Source: Alisma plantago-aquatica (taxonomy: Eukaryota > Streptophyta > Magnoliopsida > Alismatales > Alismataceae). Taken from it: a stretch of DNA of 64,000 nt. The position numbers and the translations under genes are program-made. Positions 47,529 through 59,830 of this stretch are shown one piece after another. The DNA lies in contig OY856409.1 in the NCBI GenBank assembly GCA_963693085.1, positions 1,620,977,211 to 1,621,041,210 of the forward strand, written 5' to 3'. Numbering within the stretch: position 1 is the first letter of the stretch; every line of letters begins with the position of its first letter. The notes beneath the pieces were generated by a model that ran no database searches, had not been told where the DNA came from, and was given only the letters and a program-made list of their open reading frames with translations.

Positions 47529-48407
47529 TGTAATGCCTAGGCCCACTGCCCAAGGCTCTAGTAGAGTTTCAGGAATGACGACTATCCCCACAGACCACCA
47601 CTAGCCTTAACTGTGCACTTTGTCCACACTGACGCGCAAGCCATGATCAACTTCCCGACTGGTCACCCATCCTAGTACTACTCCAAGCTGAGCATGCTTA
47701 ACTATGGAGTTCTTTAGTGATGGGCTCCCGGAAAAGGAGGTGCATCTTGGTGATATGGGTAGTCCAATCATTCCTTATAATATCTTTTTATCTGAGGCCT
47801 CAAATCCTGGGATGTTACAATCTCCCCCACTTAGACTCTTGACGTCCTCATTAAGGCTCAATTATATGGCCTCATAATCTTTTCCCATTTCAGTGTAGAC
47901 CCAAATGTCTCATGTACACCCAGCTCCCGATCACGACTACCAATGCAAGGGCGGCTCCATCAACTAGGATAGCCCTTTCCAACACACCTGGACACTACCA
48001 GTGCATGGGTGGCTCCATCAACTCGGATATCCCTTTCCAACATGCGTGGACCGCACGACTCAAAGACTGGCATGTCACAGGCCCATGTGGGCCCCACCTA
48101 CTGGAGGGGAATTGGCTCTGATACCATTTGTAATACCTGGGCCCACTGCCCAAGGCTCTAGTAGAGTTTTAGGAATGACGATTGTCCCCACATACCACTA
48201 CTAGCCTTAACTGCGCACTTTGTCCACACTAACGCGCAAGCCAGGATCAACTTCCCGAATGGTCACCCATCCTATTACTACTCCAAGCTGAGCATGCTTA
48301 ACTATGGAGTTCTTTAGTGAAAAGGAGGTGCACCTTGGTGATATGGGTAGTCCAATCATTCCTTATAAGATCTTTTTATCTGAGGCCTCAAATCCTAGGA
48401 TGTTACA
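47529..48407 (-). mobile_element. TRIM-like miniature LTR retrotransposon
   Basis: Two direct repeats, 47529-47819 (291 bp) and 48129-48407 (279 bp), begin TGTAAT and end GTTACA. They flank only 309 bp without coding capacity. On the minus strand, the site TGGTATCAGAGCC (48126-48114) lies 2 bp inside one repeat and a GTGGGGGAGATT purine tract adjoins the other, which together define a terminal-repeat retrotransposon in miniature. No clear 5-bp TSD flanks the 879-bp unit. Confidence 0.85.
48114..48126 (-). other. Primer-binding site of TRIM element
   Basis: GGCTCTGATACCA on the plus strand, that is TGGTATCAGAGCC on the minus strand, 2 nt from the LTR starting at 48129. Complementary to tRNA-Met. 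Confidence 0.88.
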
Positions 48408-49155
48408 ATTTGAAACCCTAAAAGTGGACTAGAAACCCTAGGAAGCGAGCTAGATTTAATAGATCTCAATGACATGAGTAATAAAAGAAAATTGTATAAT
48501 TGTTTTAGGATCTTATTGAATGCTTACTTTCCTTTTGTTGTTTGGATTATTCCTGCACCTGAATCTACATGTACATGTATGTGGTTACGCTTATGATTAT
48601 CCCGCATTAGTTTGCCGATGATTTTATCGATGTTTACATCGTGTCTTGAATTAAATGTTGGATGAATTTAATTCTTGCAAATTATAATGTGGATATGACT
48701 ATCACCTAAGATAAGTGCCTACTAGCTCAGATCCTAGTCCCCTCTATAGCTTCATAGTTTGACCTAGTAAATGGATACCAATGGGGTAGGTCCATCAGGT
48801 CATTGAATGACTTAGTAAATGGCTACCAATGGGGTAGGACCATCAAGTCATCATGAGTCAGGGATTGGGCTACCTTTGGGTAGGGCCATGCGACTCCATA
48901 ACCCTAGGAATTGGCTACATGTATGGTAGGGCCATGGGGGTAAGGATCTACCATATGAGAGAGGTAGTATCCATGCCCACTGCAGGGACGGTACATAGAT
49001 AGGGGATAGGCAAGGATTGAGTAGTATTGCTTAAAAAATAATTTTGGATGTTAAATGATATTTGGTTGACTACATTGTTAACATAGTTGCACATTTATTG
49101 TTGCCCCCACATACCAGCTTCTTGCTGACCGACGTTTTGTTTGTCGGCGTTTTAG
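48408..49155. other. Non-coding insert beside TRIM, LTR-like
   Basis: Interrupts the CACTA 2 second gene with the TRIM. It contains two to three diverged 48-bp repeats of AGTAAATGGCTACCAATGGGGTAGG type (48758-48900) and ends CGGCGTTTTAG. Its style resembles long gypsy LTRs, and it may be a fragment of one. GTAC at 47525-47528 and 49156-49159 could be a duplicated target for the whole insert. Confidence 0.45.
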
Positions 49156-51091
49156 GTACAAATGAAAAGAACAAACATTAAAGTGGCATATGTGGAACTA
49201 AATGAGAAATAACGTGTACATGAGGATTACTTAGATTAGTATCTTCATGGATAGAAGTATAGAAATCCCAGTTTTTAAAAGGTAAGTAAAGTTTTTTTTT
49301 ATACCAGTTTTCAGTTTAGTTGTAGAATTTCATAATTATTATTGATTATTTGTCGAACCTTTGATCCTTTTAATTGAATAATGGCTCTGACCATCGAGTG
49401 TCCCTTAATTGGGGGTTACCGGGAGGAGGGGTCGTTACATGTACCCACTGAAGCACTGGAGGAACTTGATGCGCATCACCAAACACTGAACAAGAAAAGG
49501 GGCATCACTTTGTTGAAGAAGTTAATAGCACTAAGTGGCAGTGGATCCAGATTGGTTGTGGAGTTTGATAATGGAGGAAATGCAATTAGAGTGAACCGCA
49601 ATAATTTTGTAAACTATCTTGGGGTTGTCACTCGAAGCCATTGTGGTGTTAAGTATGATAATTGGCATAAAGTTCCTCGGGCGAAGAAAGACTTGATATA
49701 GAAGGATTTATGCATGAGTTATTATTATTTGCAATTCTATTTTGTAGATTTCAAATTCTATTATTTGCAATTCTATTTTTGGATACTAGTTAATAACAAT
49801 TCTATTTTATAGAATCTGTTTGCATTGGATGAGAAGCTGCATCGTAAAAGTGTGATGTAACGCACTGGAAAGATGCTAAGGAACTATAGGACAAATCTCA
49901 ATAGAGAATACATAAAAGATGGTGATAAGAAGAAGAAGTTATCCCTTGAACAGTGGAACTTCTTGGACAAAGAAGATTGGGACACATTTGTTGCTTCAAG
50001 AAAATCTGAAGAATTCAAGGTATTAGGCGCCACTCCCAATTTAATTAATATACATTGTATTCACCTATTTAAGATTAACATTTAGTGTTACTAACCAAAT
50101 CATTAATGTGCATACTAACTAGGCCCTCAGTGAGGCGCAAAAAGCAAGGCGTGCACTGAATGTGCATGACCATACTATGGGTCCAAAGGGCTATTCAAGC
50201 ATTCGCCAAAGACTACAGGCGGAGTTTGCTGCTACTCAGGAGTCCTCTACTACATGTGCCACACCCATGCCTCGCCATGATGTCTGGATAGCTGGGAGGA
50301 AAAACAAGAAGAGTGAAATAAAGAAGCCCGTAACTGCTGAGGCGGCTGCAAAAATGATAAAATACAACTCTTAAAGCAATCGTTTGAATATTGATTATTT
50401 GTGGTGTTAACTTACCAATTTCTGTTGATGGTGATTAGCAGGAGCTACACGAGCATAGGAAACAAGGCACGTTCATCCCTTAGGGCACAAGGGATGAATT
50501 GACAGTTGCTCTGGGTAACCCAGAGCATCCTGGATGTGTTAGGGGTGCATGCGCTGGTGTGGGAATCAAAGAATTCTTTGAGCCATCCCAGTACAAACCC
50601 AGAGCGGGACTTTCACAAGAAGAGGTAACCTTCCTGGGGTGTTGAAACCATGCCGCTTAAGAATGCAAGACTATGTTGTTGCAGAGGCGCATGCTTACCC
50701 GTCCCTTCTTGGGGAAAGGTTTCACGGGACTCCAATGCCACGGGGCTACGTTCGTGTGATCCTGATACATATATTACCTGATTGGAGGGAAGCTACATTG
50801 CCATATGCCCACCCGGATATTGATACACTTGCTGAGGCAGAAGGCGGGGTGATATTGTGGCCCAAAGCAGATGTCGTCTACACTACTAAAATTGTAAGAT
50901 AAATTTACATTACTTTAGATTGTTAATATATATATGAGGTTAATTGATCTAAAATTATATATACAGGTTAAAAAGAAGACACCCGGAGCACCTAGGCCTC
51001 CACCTCCACTTCCTGCATTACCAAGTTGGGTTCCAACTGACCTAAAATACCCGTTAGGTCCTGTTTTTAGGGGAATGACATGTTGGCTATG
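49156..51091 (+). pseudogene. CACTA 2 second gene: Ptta/En/Spm-like (TnpA-type) exons
   Basis: Several exons with GT-AG borders. 49156-49281 (MKRTNIKVAYVELN, with stops) ends at GTAAGT. From about 49381 come GGYREEGSLHV, SGSRLVVEFDNGGNAIRV and VPRAKKDLI, then TAG at 49699. 49813-50019 holds GKMLRNYRTNLNREYI, LDKEDWDTFVASRKSEEF. 50123-50374 holds ALSEAQKARRALNVHDHTMG. 50442-50624 holds ELTVALGNPEHPGCVRG. About 50639-50893 holds LPYAHPDIDTLAEAEGGVI. From 50967 runs a Pro-rich segment. This order matches the plant transposase Ptta/En/Spm family, whose products bind subterminal repeats. Stops and the TRIM insert make it inactive. Confidence 0.8.
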
Positions 51092-51330
51092 AGCACATAA
51101 TATACATTGCCCTATAATTGTTTCTTTAGAAGTGAATTATGTAGGTCAATCATACGAAAGCTCTTTATTTATATAAGATATTATTGAGCTGTTTATATAT
51201 GATTGGCTGAACACATCAATGATAAAGACACGGATAAGGTGAGATCTTGTTTATACATCTATATACCTTGTGTAAGATCCGGTGATCTGGTTTCTTATAT
51301 ATTAATGCATACGTAATACATGTTTTGCAG

Positions 51331-52321
51331 CTACTTAGTTGAAAATCAATGCAAACAATTTGCATTTGACCATGTGGGATTTTTTATTCCATCATTGATT
51401 AGTATGGTAGCTAAAGACCCTGATAGTGTTCAACAATACTGTATAGATGCTTTTATAATTTTCGGTCAGCAACAAAATACGATAATAATAGCTCCATTCA
51501 ATGTCAAGTAAGTTTACTTTACTTATAATTTGGACTTAAGAAAATTACATTTTTATTGTGGATTTTGAGTTATTAATTTTTAACTTTTTTACCTCTAGTG
51601 GTAGGCATTGGGAGTTACTAGTTATTCTCCCCGGGACGTTCACTGTTTATTATCTAGATCCTGCGGGGAGTACATTGAATACTAAAATTGGACACGTAAT
51701 GAGATTGCCATTATTCTGGTGAGAAATATTTCATTTTTATATCCGTTAACATTTGTTATTACATTACTATTTAATTATGTAATTTACTGTGTTACATTAA
51801 CATGTAGGGGTTTAGATGCATTCAAAAAGGCTGGAGGAAAGGTCCCAAGGAAAAAGAACCAACCAATAATTTGGGAGAACGTAAAAGTAAGTTCCCGACT
51901 ACAATGTATATATTATTTATGTGAACTGTGCTTAGTTGTATTTTTTAATATTTTGTATATTTCAATTTATAGTGTGCTACACAAGACAACATATGGGCAT
52001 GCACATACTATGTGATGCGATTTATACAGATGATTATCCAATATGCCGCATTGGACATCGATACCATACATGAGGTATTATATATAGTCTCATTAGTTAG
52101 TATGAAATATATCAATATTATTTTTATATTATTACTTATATATATACATCATTCTCTTTGCAGGTGTTTAAAACTGACCACACTATAGGTAAACGCTTAA
52201 AAGATGTACATGCTCCATATACGATGGAAGTATTAAATGAAGTAAGAGAAGAATGGGCAAGAGCCATACAAGAAGTGGCGATTGTAAGATATAATTGGGA
52301 TACTGATAGCGATGTTGAATG
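51331..52321 (+). pseudogene. CACTA 2 second gene: Ulp1-like (C48) protease exons
   Basis: Five GT-AG exons: 51331-51507 (YLVENQCKQFAFDHVGFFIP), 51599-51718 (RHWELLVILPG, VYYLDPAGS), 51808-51886, 51973-52074 (QDNIWACTYYVMRFIQMI) and 52164-52321 (HAPYTM, LNEVREEWARAIQE, stop at 52319). They carry the SUMO-protease triad: His in HWEL, Asp in YYLDP, Gln in the QDN context and Cys (codon 52000-52002). Ulp1-like domains are known passengers of plant CACTA and Mutator elements. The Cys is followed by Thr instead of the usual Gly, which is unusual. No stop falls within these five exons, but those upstream disable the gene. Confidence 0.85.
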
Positions 52322-53048
52322 ATATTTTATAAATAAATATTTCTGAATATTTATACATGTCTGAATGTTTCTACATTTATTTGAATGTTTCTACATGTGT
52401 GAATGTGAGAATTGAATTGATGTCTGAATGTATCTACTTGTGTGAAAAGTATATTTGTTGATTTTGCAGGTTTGTGGCTTGTTTGTAGGCTGATATCGAT
52501 GGATGTCGTAAACCTACAGTTCAGAAGGTTCTCATCCTGCTGACCAACCACAGCAGGCCTGCAAACTGATAAGAAAAAAAATATAGGCATCGGTTATTAA
52601 TAGAACACAATCATCAAAGGCTTACAACGTCGGTTATTGGATAAAAGCTGTCGCCTAATATGACAAACAACCTGACCGTGCAGGAAAGCAAGACCGTGGT
52701 GAAAAAGCATCGGTTATTAGTACAATACCGATGCCTATAGTACTAAAGACGACCGTGCAGGGAAGCACGGCCATGGCGTCTGGGAATATGGCGTCAGATT
52801 TTTAGTTACAAACTGATGCAGAAAGTGTCCTAGATGGCACCCTTTTTGTGGCATGAACCCTTTTTGCGTCGGCTTACTATACATAACTGATGCCTATCGG
52901 TGCCCTGCTGGCGCGAAGCCTTTTGGCGTCGGTTGCAAAACCGACGCCGAAAAGTTCGACCTTTAGAGGCGCCCACATAGGCATCGCTTGAGAACCGTCG
53001 CTAAAAGGACACAAACAACCGACCCCAAAGACATGTTCTGTAGTAGTG
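52322..53048 (+). repeat. CACTA 2 3' region and subterminal repeats
   Basis: AT-rich TGAATGTTTCTACAT units to about 52450, a short block shared with CACTA 1 (TTTGCAGGTTTGTGGC), then CATCGGTTATT / CGTCGGTT repeats in both orientations with interspersed GACCGTGCAGG motifs, to the TIR TTCTGTAGTAGTG. Confidence 0.85.
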
Positions 53049-53051
53049 ATA

Positions 53052-53560
53052 CAATCATATTTGGGCACCATTATGTTGTTCTTGGGTGTCAAACAAATCT
53101 ATTTAAGCGTCATTATGTTGTTTTTGGTTGTCAATTACCTTAGCCGTGACTTTACGCTCAAAATATTTATTTAGGTGTCATTTTATACTTCTAGGTGTCA
53201 ATTAACTATTGAGCATCAATGATCTGTAGATTTGTTAATTATTTTGATGTCAAACAATCATTTCGGGGCACCATTAAGTTGTTATTGGGCTTGAAGTACT
53301 CTTACACTATATTTAGTGGGTACAACCATATTCAAACGTCATTAAATTATTTTCGGGTGTCAAACAAACCTATTTAGACACCATCATGTGGCTTTAGTTG
53401 TCGATTACCTTGTCTGATTTAACACGTATAATATTTTTTAGATTCCATTTTATAATTTTGGATGTCAATGAACCCTTTCTAGGCATCAATAAAATATCTC
53501 TAGGTGTCAACTAACCATTGAATGCCAATTCATCAGTGGATTTGTTATCTGTTCCTTTTT
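53052..53560. repeat. Degenerate tandem repeat, right part
   Basis: Continues the array of 31691-33072. CAAACAAATCTATTTAAGCG at about 53084 recurs as CAAACAAACCTATTTAGACA at about 53362, giving a period near 280 bp. Non-coding. Confidence 0.75.
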
Positions 53561-56500
53561 TAAATTTGGCCAACACCTTATTTTTTCTCTCAACCTTAGT
53601 CTTGATTGAATGTATTTTTTATCACAAATCTAATAATTTTTATTTCATTCAAAAATTTATCACGGTTTAAAAATTATAAACAAGAAAATTCTTTCTCTAA
53701 TCGCATCACCTCTACACACCACTTTTGTTTTTTTTCAAAAATATTTCAACATTAGTGTGGTTGGAATGCATTTTTCATAAAGAATCAAATAGTTTTTGTT
53801 TCATCACAAATTCATCACGGTTTAGAAGTTATAAGTGAAACAAATTTATTTGTCTATTACATAACATCCACCAACCACCCAATTAGTATTTGTCACATCA
53901 TCCTCTCAAACCAACATTCATCTCAACCTTTTCTGCAGACCGATTTGTAGTATTTTTGCAGGCTGCCACATGTCGGTTGTTAATTGAAATGGAAAAAGAG
54001 GTGAGAGAGGAGGGGATAGAAAGAGCCAAAGGTGGTTTTGGACTGGTGACTCGCGCATAAGTGAGCGTCAGCGTGCGCAAATTTTAGTCCTTTTACAAAA
54101 CACGATTTTGGCCCTCCAAAGGGTGCTTATAGTATTGTACGTCATTTTGTCATAGTTAGCCCACATGTATATAATTGAATCCTTTTGACATTGATGTGAG
54201 AGTGACCATCGTATCATAAAGTTAATCATGTAATCTAATCTCCATAAGTTGACCACAATTTGTCACATTTCGCACAACACGGTCTAAATGGAGCTATGCT
54301 ATATAGACGACCATCCTAGACGAGCTTCCAGACCATTTCGTCCTTTTGTCCCACGCTAATCCAACACAAGTTGTCCAACATGGGTTGCCAGGTCCACGCT
54401 ACCCAAGGTGGGCTAGCAAAAAATATGAGAGGTCGGGATGAGAGAGAGAGAGGGAATGAGAGAGGAGTGACTAGGAGAGAGAGTGGGTGGGAGGGAAAGA
54501 GAGTGGCTGAAGGAGAGAGAAAAGAATTTATTTTGCTTATAACTCCCAATTTGGGATGAATTTTTTAACGAAATAAAAATTATTGCACTCCTTACAAAAA
54601 ATACAATACAATGAGATCAATGTTGACATATTTAAAATATATATATTATACACTCTAAAATATTAGAGTGTGGCTAGAATAAAAAAGAATAAAATAGAGA
54701 GAAAAAATATTTTTCCAAAATGAGGAAGAGACACACATTTATTTTGCTTCAATGAGGAGGAAAGAGAAAAATATAATATCAAACAGAGATAACAACACAA
54801 TGGATCAGTCATAATAACAAATTGGACCAAATGTAATGTACAATTGGATCATAAATAATATACATTTAGACGGGAGATAACGTATGACACTACTTCCATC
54901 TTTTTTATATTTTCTCTCTCTTTAAAAAAATTGAACATACGATAACATATAATTAGATCGGAGATAACATAAAATTAGACCGAAGCTCCTATTTTTAATA
55001 TTTTCTCTCTGTTTAAAAAATAAATTGGACCAAACATAACGTACATTTGGACCAGAGATAACGTACATTTGGATCGAAGATAACATAAAATACTACTTCC
55101 CTCTTATTTTTCATATTTTTTCTCTCTTTAAAAAATAAATTGAACCTGAGGTAACGTACAATTTGACAGAAATAACATACAATTTGACTAGAGATAACAT
55201 ACAAATGGATCGGAATAAAATGATAACATGGATATCATAAATAACATGAACAACACGATAACATGAATAACATAAATAATATAGATAACATAAAACAATC
55301 TATTAACGGATAACATGGATAACATGAATAATATAAAATTTGACATGAGATAACAACAACATCATCTTTCAAATTTGACATGGGTTAACAACAAAAATAC
55401 ATTTTAACGTTATAACATGTACACCATGTGGTAGTCCATGCTATCTTATGTGTTATCACATGCGTTATAATATGGTATCCCTATGTTGTAACATGTATAC
55501 CATGTGTTATCCCATATTATAACATGTTATCTCATGTGTTATACTTATTCTATTAAAAAATAATCATCAAAGTATGTCTATATTTGTCTTATTTTAAAAA
55601 AAATTGTTAGTAATCCATCCATTTTTATTTCATTAAAAAATTCATTACGGTTTGAGAGTTATAAGTAAAATAAAATATATCTCTTCATTTTTAACTGTTT
55701 ACAATCACATTATATCTTTTCTTTTAGATTTTAGTTTTTTTTTTAATTTGGCAAACTTGATCTTGTTGTAAAATATTTTTTATAACAAGTACAATGGTTT
55801 TTATCTCGTCAAAAACTCGTTACCATTCAAAGTTATTAACAAAGATATCTTTATTTTTTTCTCTCTCCTACTGTCACTTTCTCTCTCCGCTCCCTCTCTC
55901 TACTCCTTTCTCCCAAACACTCCCTCTCCCTCTCTCTCTCACATTTCAAAAGCAATAGTAGTACACACACACTCTCTCTCATGCCCCAATTATCCACGTC
56001 TCCCAATCACTCACGTTTTTTCAAACTTTGTGCAAATAGTGGACAAAAACACCAAACAACAGCCATTAGTGACACTAGCGAATAATGGTCATTCTATTTG
56101 GGGTCTAGTCCGCTTATCTGAGTATCATTTCTATCATTTCTCGTCTAAATGTATCATTTTTTAGTATTGTTATCCAGGAGAGAATCACAGACGAGAACTT
56201 GGACGACTAATTTTGTCGATAGTACGCATTCTACCTAATAAGTGTGGTGTGCTACTCATAGAAAATGTGACAGGGAGTGGTACAAAAAGGACTTGTTGCT
56301 CCCATTTTAGAGGGAGTAGACTGCTTGTGATTTTACCATCGTAGATGTATGGGGACAAATTAACGTTATGGGCAATGATTAAATCTGAAAAGCACATGGC
56401 ACTATTTCTAGTAAGGAGCAGTCTGGTCCTTGTACAACCAGGACCAACATATCCACCGGTAGGAGTGGTTGGAGGGGAAGTGAGGAGAGAGAGTGGTCGT

Positions 56501-56800
56501 AGGGGAGAGAAAAAAAGAATTTATTTTTACTAATAATTTTCAGACCATAACAAAAATCTTTGCACTTTTTACAAAAGTATGTTACAACAAGGCCAATTTC
56601 ATATACTTTTGAAAATAAATATAAAATCTAAAAGAAGAGAGAGATAGTGGTCTGCAAGAAGACAAAAAAGAAGAGAGATGAATTGATTTTTCTTACAACT
56701 TCCAATCTGTAATGAAGTTTTTGAAAAAATAAAAAATATTAGATTCCTTACAAACAATATGTTCCAACAAGACCAATATCGATATACTTTTAATAAAAAA
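53560..56800. repeat. Patchwork of one GA/CT-rich repeat family in both orientations
   Basis: A unit made of a GA-rich run, then TTTATTTTKCTTATAACT, a GATGAATTTTT-like stretch and ATAAAAATTATTGCACTCCTTAC appears forward near 54430-54660, 56470-56600 and 56640-56790. It appears reversed near 53570-53700, 53740-53850, 55600-55690 and 55740-55990. The reversed copy near 55855-56000 is the CT-rich complement of the GA-rich 54430-54525. No coding sequence. Confidence 0.65.
54818..55560. repeat. ATAAC-rich minisatellite
   Basis: Irregular tandem units GGACCRRAGATAACGTACATTT (54818-55215) are embedded in a longer period marked by TATTTTCTCTCTCTTTAAAAAA at about 54908, 54998 and 55118. It then grades into ATAACATGAATAACAT simple repeats (55220-55370) and ATGTGTTATCCCATGTTATAACATG text (to 55545). 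Confidence 0.8.
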
Positions 56801-56879
56801 ATGAACGACACTCATTATCTCCTTTTTTATATTTTCTCTCTGATGTAGAATAAAATACACATCAAACACAAATATATGT

Positions 56880-59830
56880 ATCAATCTAGTACATGCCTAA
56901 AGAGGCCCAGATGTCGAATATGGGGAAAAAGTGTAGCTAAAAACTATTACTAACAATGACGTAATCAACTAGGCCAGAAGAAAAGAGTGAATTGGTTGAA
57001 TTAATAACTAACTTGCAAGGATTAAAAGTAAGATTAATGATTGGGATCACAAGTGGAAAGAATTCCTTAGGATTGTGGTTTCATCACAGTTTACATTGAA
57101 ATTAACACCATTTCATTAATATTAATCTCTCCTAACCCTGGACAAAGAAACCTGTAGCAAGAATTATCCACTCTCATGGCGTAATTCACTACCTAAGCTA
57201 ATATCAATCCCACTGTCGTAGCAATTGTGTTATTAGTTAGGTGCTTTAATAAAATCTTTAGGTTGTTCTCTTCACATTCGTAAGTCATTTCTTAAGGTGC
57301 GATGTAAAATATGTAATTCTATGAGTTTTGCAACCCTTAATCCCTCTCTCAAAGCAATTAACAGTCTAAATAGCTACCTATGGTGATCAAGTACATATAA
57401 TTCATGATGATCTCATAGAGTTATGTCCAGAAATTAAGAAAAACATGCATATTAAATCGTAATTGTCAATTACAATACAAAACCGGGCTACTCTGGATCC
57501 TAAAGAAGGGGATTAGTCCCGCATAATTTCAGTTACTTTACACATAGAAAAAGAAGTAGAGAAGGAAGAAAACATTGAGAAATAAGGAAAAATCCATGGA
57601 GAAAGAAGGTATGGAAGGTTCCTCTCGATGAATGTAGTGATTTGCCATCTTCCGACTGTAAATCAGGCCACCGGTAGTGCACAAATTGCCCAAAACATTG
57701 TTTTTTGCTCCTCTTTCTCTCTTCTCTGCTCTCCGCTGTCGTACAACTGAATGGAACATGATAATTAGATTTGGACAAACTCCCCATGAGTCATAGACAT
57801 AACTTAGGGCGTCATTATTTGTCAACAATCAGATTAATGACGATTTTTGATCTTGGGTGTCAGTAGTATCAACACCCCCGATAAGTTGCAACCCCTATGC
57901 TTCCGTCGGTACTAACGAGTTGATGTTGGTAGTATCAAGATTTCTCAAGAATTTATGAATCCTCCCTATAAGGTCATCAATAGTATCGAATTATTTGGTC
58001 GTACTACTGAGTTTTATCGATCTCACATGTTACTTTCTGAGAAAGTGTCAGTACCACTGACAGTTAAGTCGGTAGTACCGAGCTATGTAGTTTCTTGTAG
58101 ATTCACGTGAAATTCTACAAAAATGAACATAAGCCTCCAAATAATAATGAATCTATCAAGAACATTAACAATACAACTATTTGATGCAATTAAGTGTCAC
58201 ATGCTAATGATAATAAATAATGCAGAAATTAATATAAATATGAACAATTAGTGCACAAAAATTCATAATAATTAACCCATGAAAACAACAATTATCCGGT
58301 GCATCAAACTCTCCTAAGCTTAAATATTGCTCGTCTTGGAGCAACAAACCCTCATATCTGTATGAGACAAGTTAGCAAAAGGAAACAAAATATGAATTTC
58401 CATTCTCAACTATCCCCACATGGCAGTCCCAAACTGGCCTATGTTTACCAATGAACAATCAACTACTCTTAAGCGACCAAAAATATCCATAGAAGATGTC
58501 CACCCTTAGACCAGTGAAACACTATCAATAGAGCAGTTAATATTATAGTCAATCAGACATTTGCTTGGTGCATCATGTGATTCCCTATCTAAATTGCTCT
58601 TTTCTAACTATCAACTACTTGGAAGTAGTTCTCTATATAAGAATGAATGAGGATATCAATCATATATGTGGCCTACTAATAAGAGCAATGGATGAAATTA
58701 AACAGATGGCTTATGAAGAATCACAAGTAACATTCAAATCATTTATGCAAGAATGAAACATGATGAACGTACTTGAATGATAATAATGAAAAATACATGA
58801 ATCTTAATGCCTACTATGATTGGGTAGAATGATGTATGTATTGAAAATCTCATCAAATGGATGAGAATGAAGTGACGATAAAAATATATCATATGAATGT
58901 TTTCATTTATTTGTGAAGTAAGATTCCAACCCGAGTTTAGGGCATCCCCCTCACTCTTTCTTTCATTATATTAAAAAATATGTTCTTTTTTTTATTGGCC
59001 CACTATTTTAGCATGGTATAAAGTTATGCTTGGGCTTCACTAACATTTCAAAAAAAAATTCTTTGATTTTTTTTTCTAAGGGTATGGATGTGTATCCCTG
59101 CACTACAATTTCCAAAGAAAACATTAACCACATGATAAAAAAATGACTGATGAAAAATGCATGCAATCTACATGTAATTGTTATGCAACTAGATGATATG
59201 CGCAAAAATTGTTTATGCATAATAATTGTTTTCTTTTCATTTTGTAACTAATTAATTTAAAGAGAAACTAACTATCATGTCACCTATTATGCCATGCAAT
59301 GCAATCAAAAGGAAATAATTCAGGTTACTTGATCATCTTAAGGTGGCAGATTAAAGTGGATGGAAAATAGATGGAATCACATAATTGAGAGATAATGCCT
59401 TTCATGAACTATGATATGTCCCTCTACTACTAACCTGTATATACATCTTACGATTTCTTTCTAAAATTTCAATTTAAGGTCCCGTTAATTTTCTGATCAA
59501 CTCAGGCTCAAACCCCATCTTCATCCACATTATATGAACAATTAAGATTTCCATTCATATCAAGTGTCCTTAAGATGACTAACCCATACACTTCCTCTAG
59601 GTGAAAATTTTGCAACTAAGTTTTTTTTTAAAATCATTGAACAAACATGGAAAAACAGACTCTATGGTGACAGAGATAGAGATCATGCTTTTGATTGCTC
59701 TACATTTATGCTAGATAGATTGTGGATCCTACAACTTGAAATACTAAAAACTAAAAAACAAATAAAGACTAAAATAAAAATAAAAATAAAAACTAAAGGA
59801 TAAAGTTGTTCCAACACCCCTAAGCTTGAA
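56880..59830 (-). other. Athila-type gypsy remnant, non-coding part
   Basis: On the minus strand, 59830-58250 carries phrases typical of the region around Athila/Tat elements (CAAGCTTAGGGGTGTTGG at about 59800; GACGAGCAATATTTAAGCTTAGG at about 58320) and an A/T homopolymer-rich segment at 59730-59800. 57836-58100 has repeated GTAGTACCGA text. 57100-57530 may be LTR. No supportable ORF, and the element borders were not found. Confidence 0.5.

Larger units (their letters stand above)
33073..53048 (+). mobile_element. CACTA (En/Spm) DNA transposon 2, hosting other elements
   Basis: Ends CACTACTACAGAA and TTCTGTAGTAGTG are identical to those of CACTA 1. The TSD is ATA (33070-33072 and 53049-53051). 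The 19,976-bp span shrinks to about 7.5 kb without the gypsy element. Subterminal repeats, GC-rich block and foldback match CACTA 1. The transposase gene is deleted down to its last codons; the second gene (Ptta/En/Spm-like plus Ulp1-like) is mostly present but broken by stops and a TRIM-containing insertion. Confidence 0.94.
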
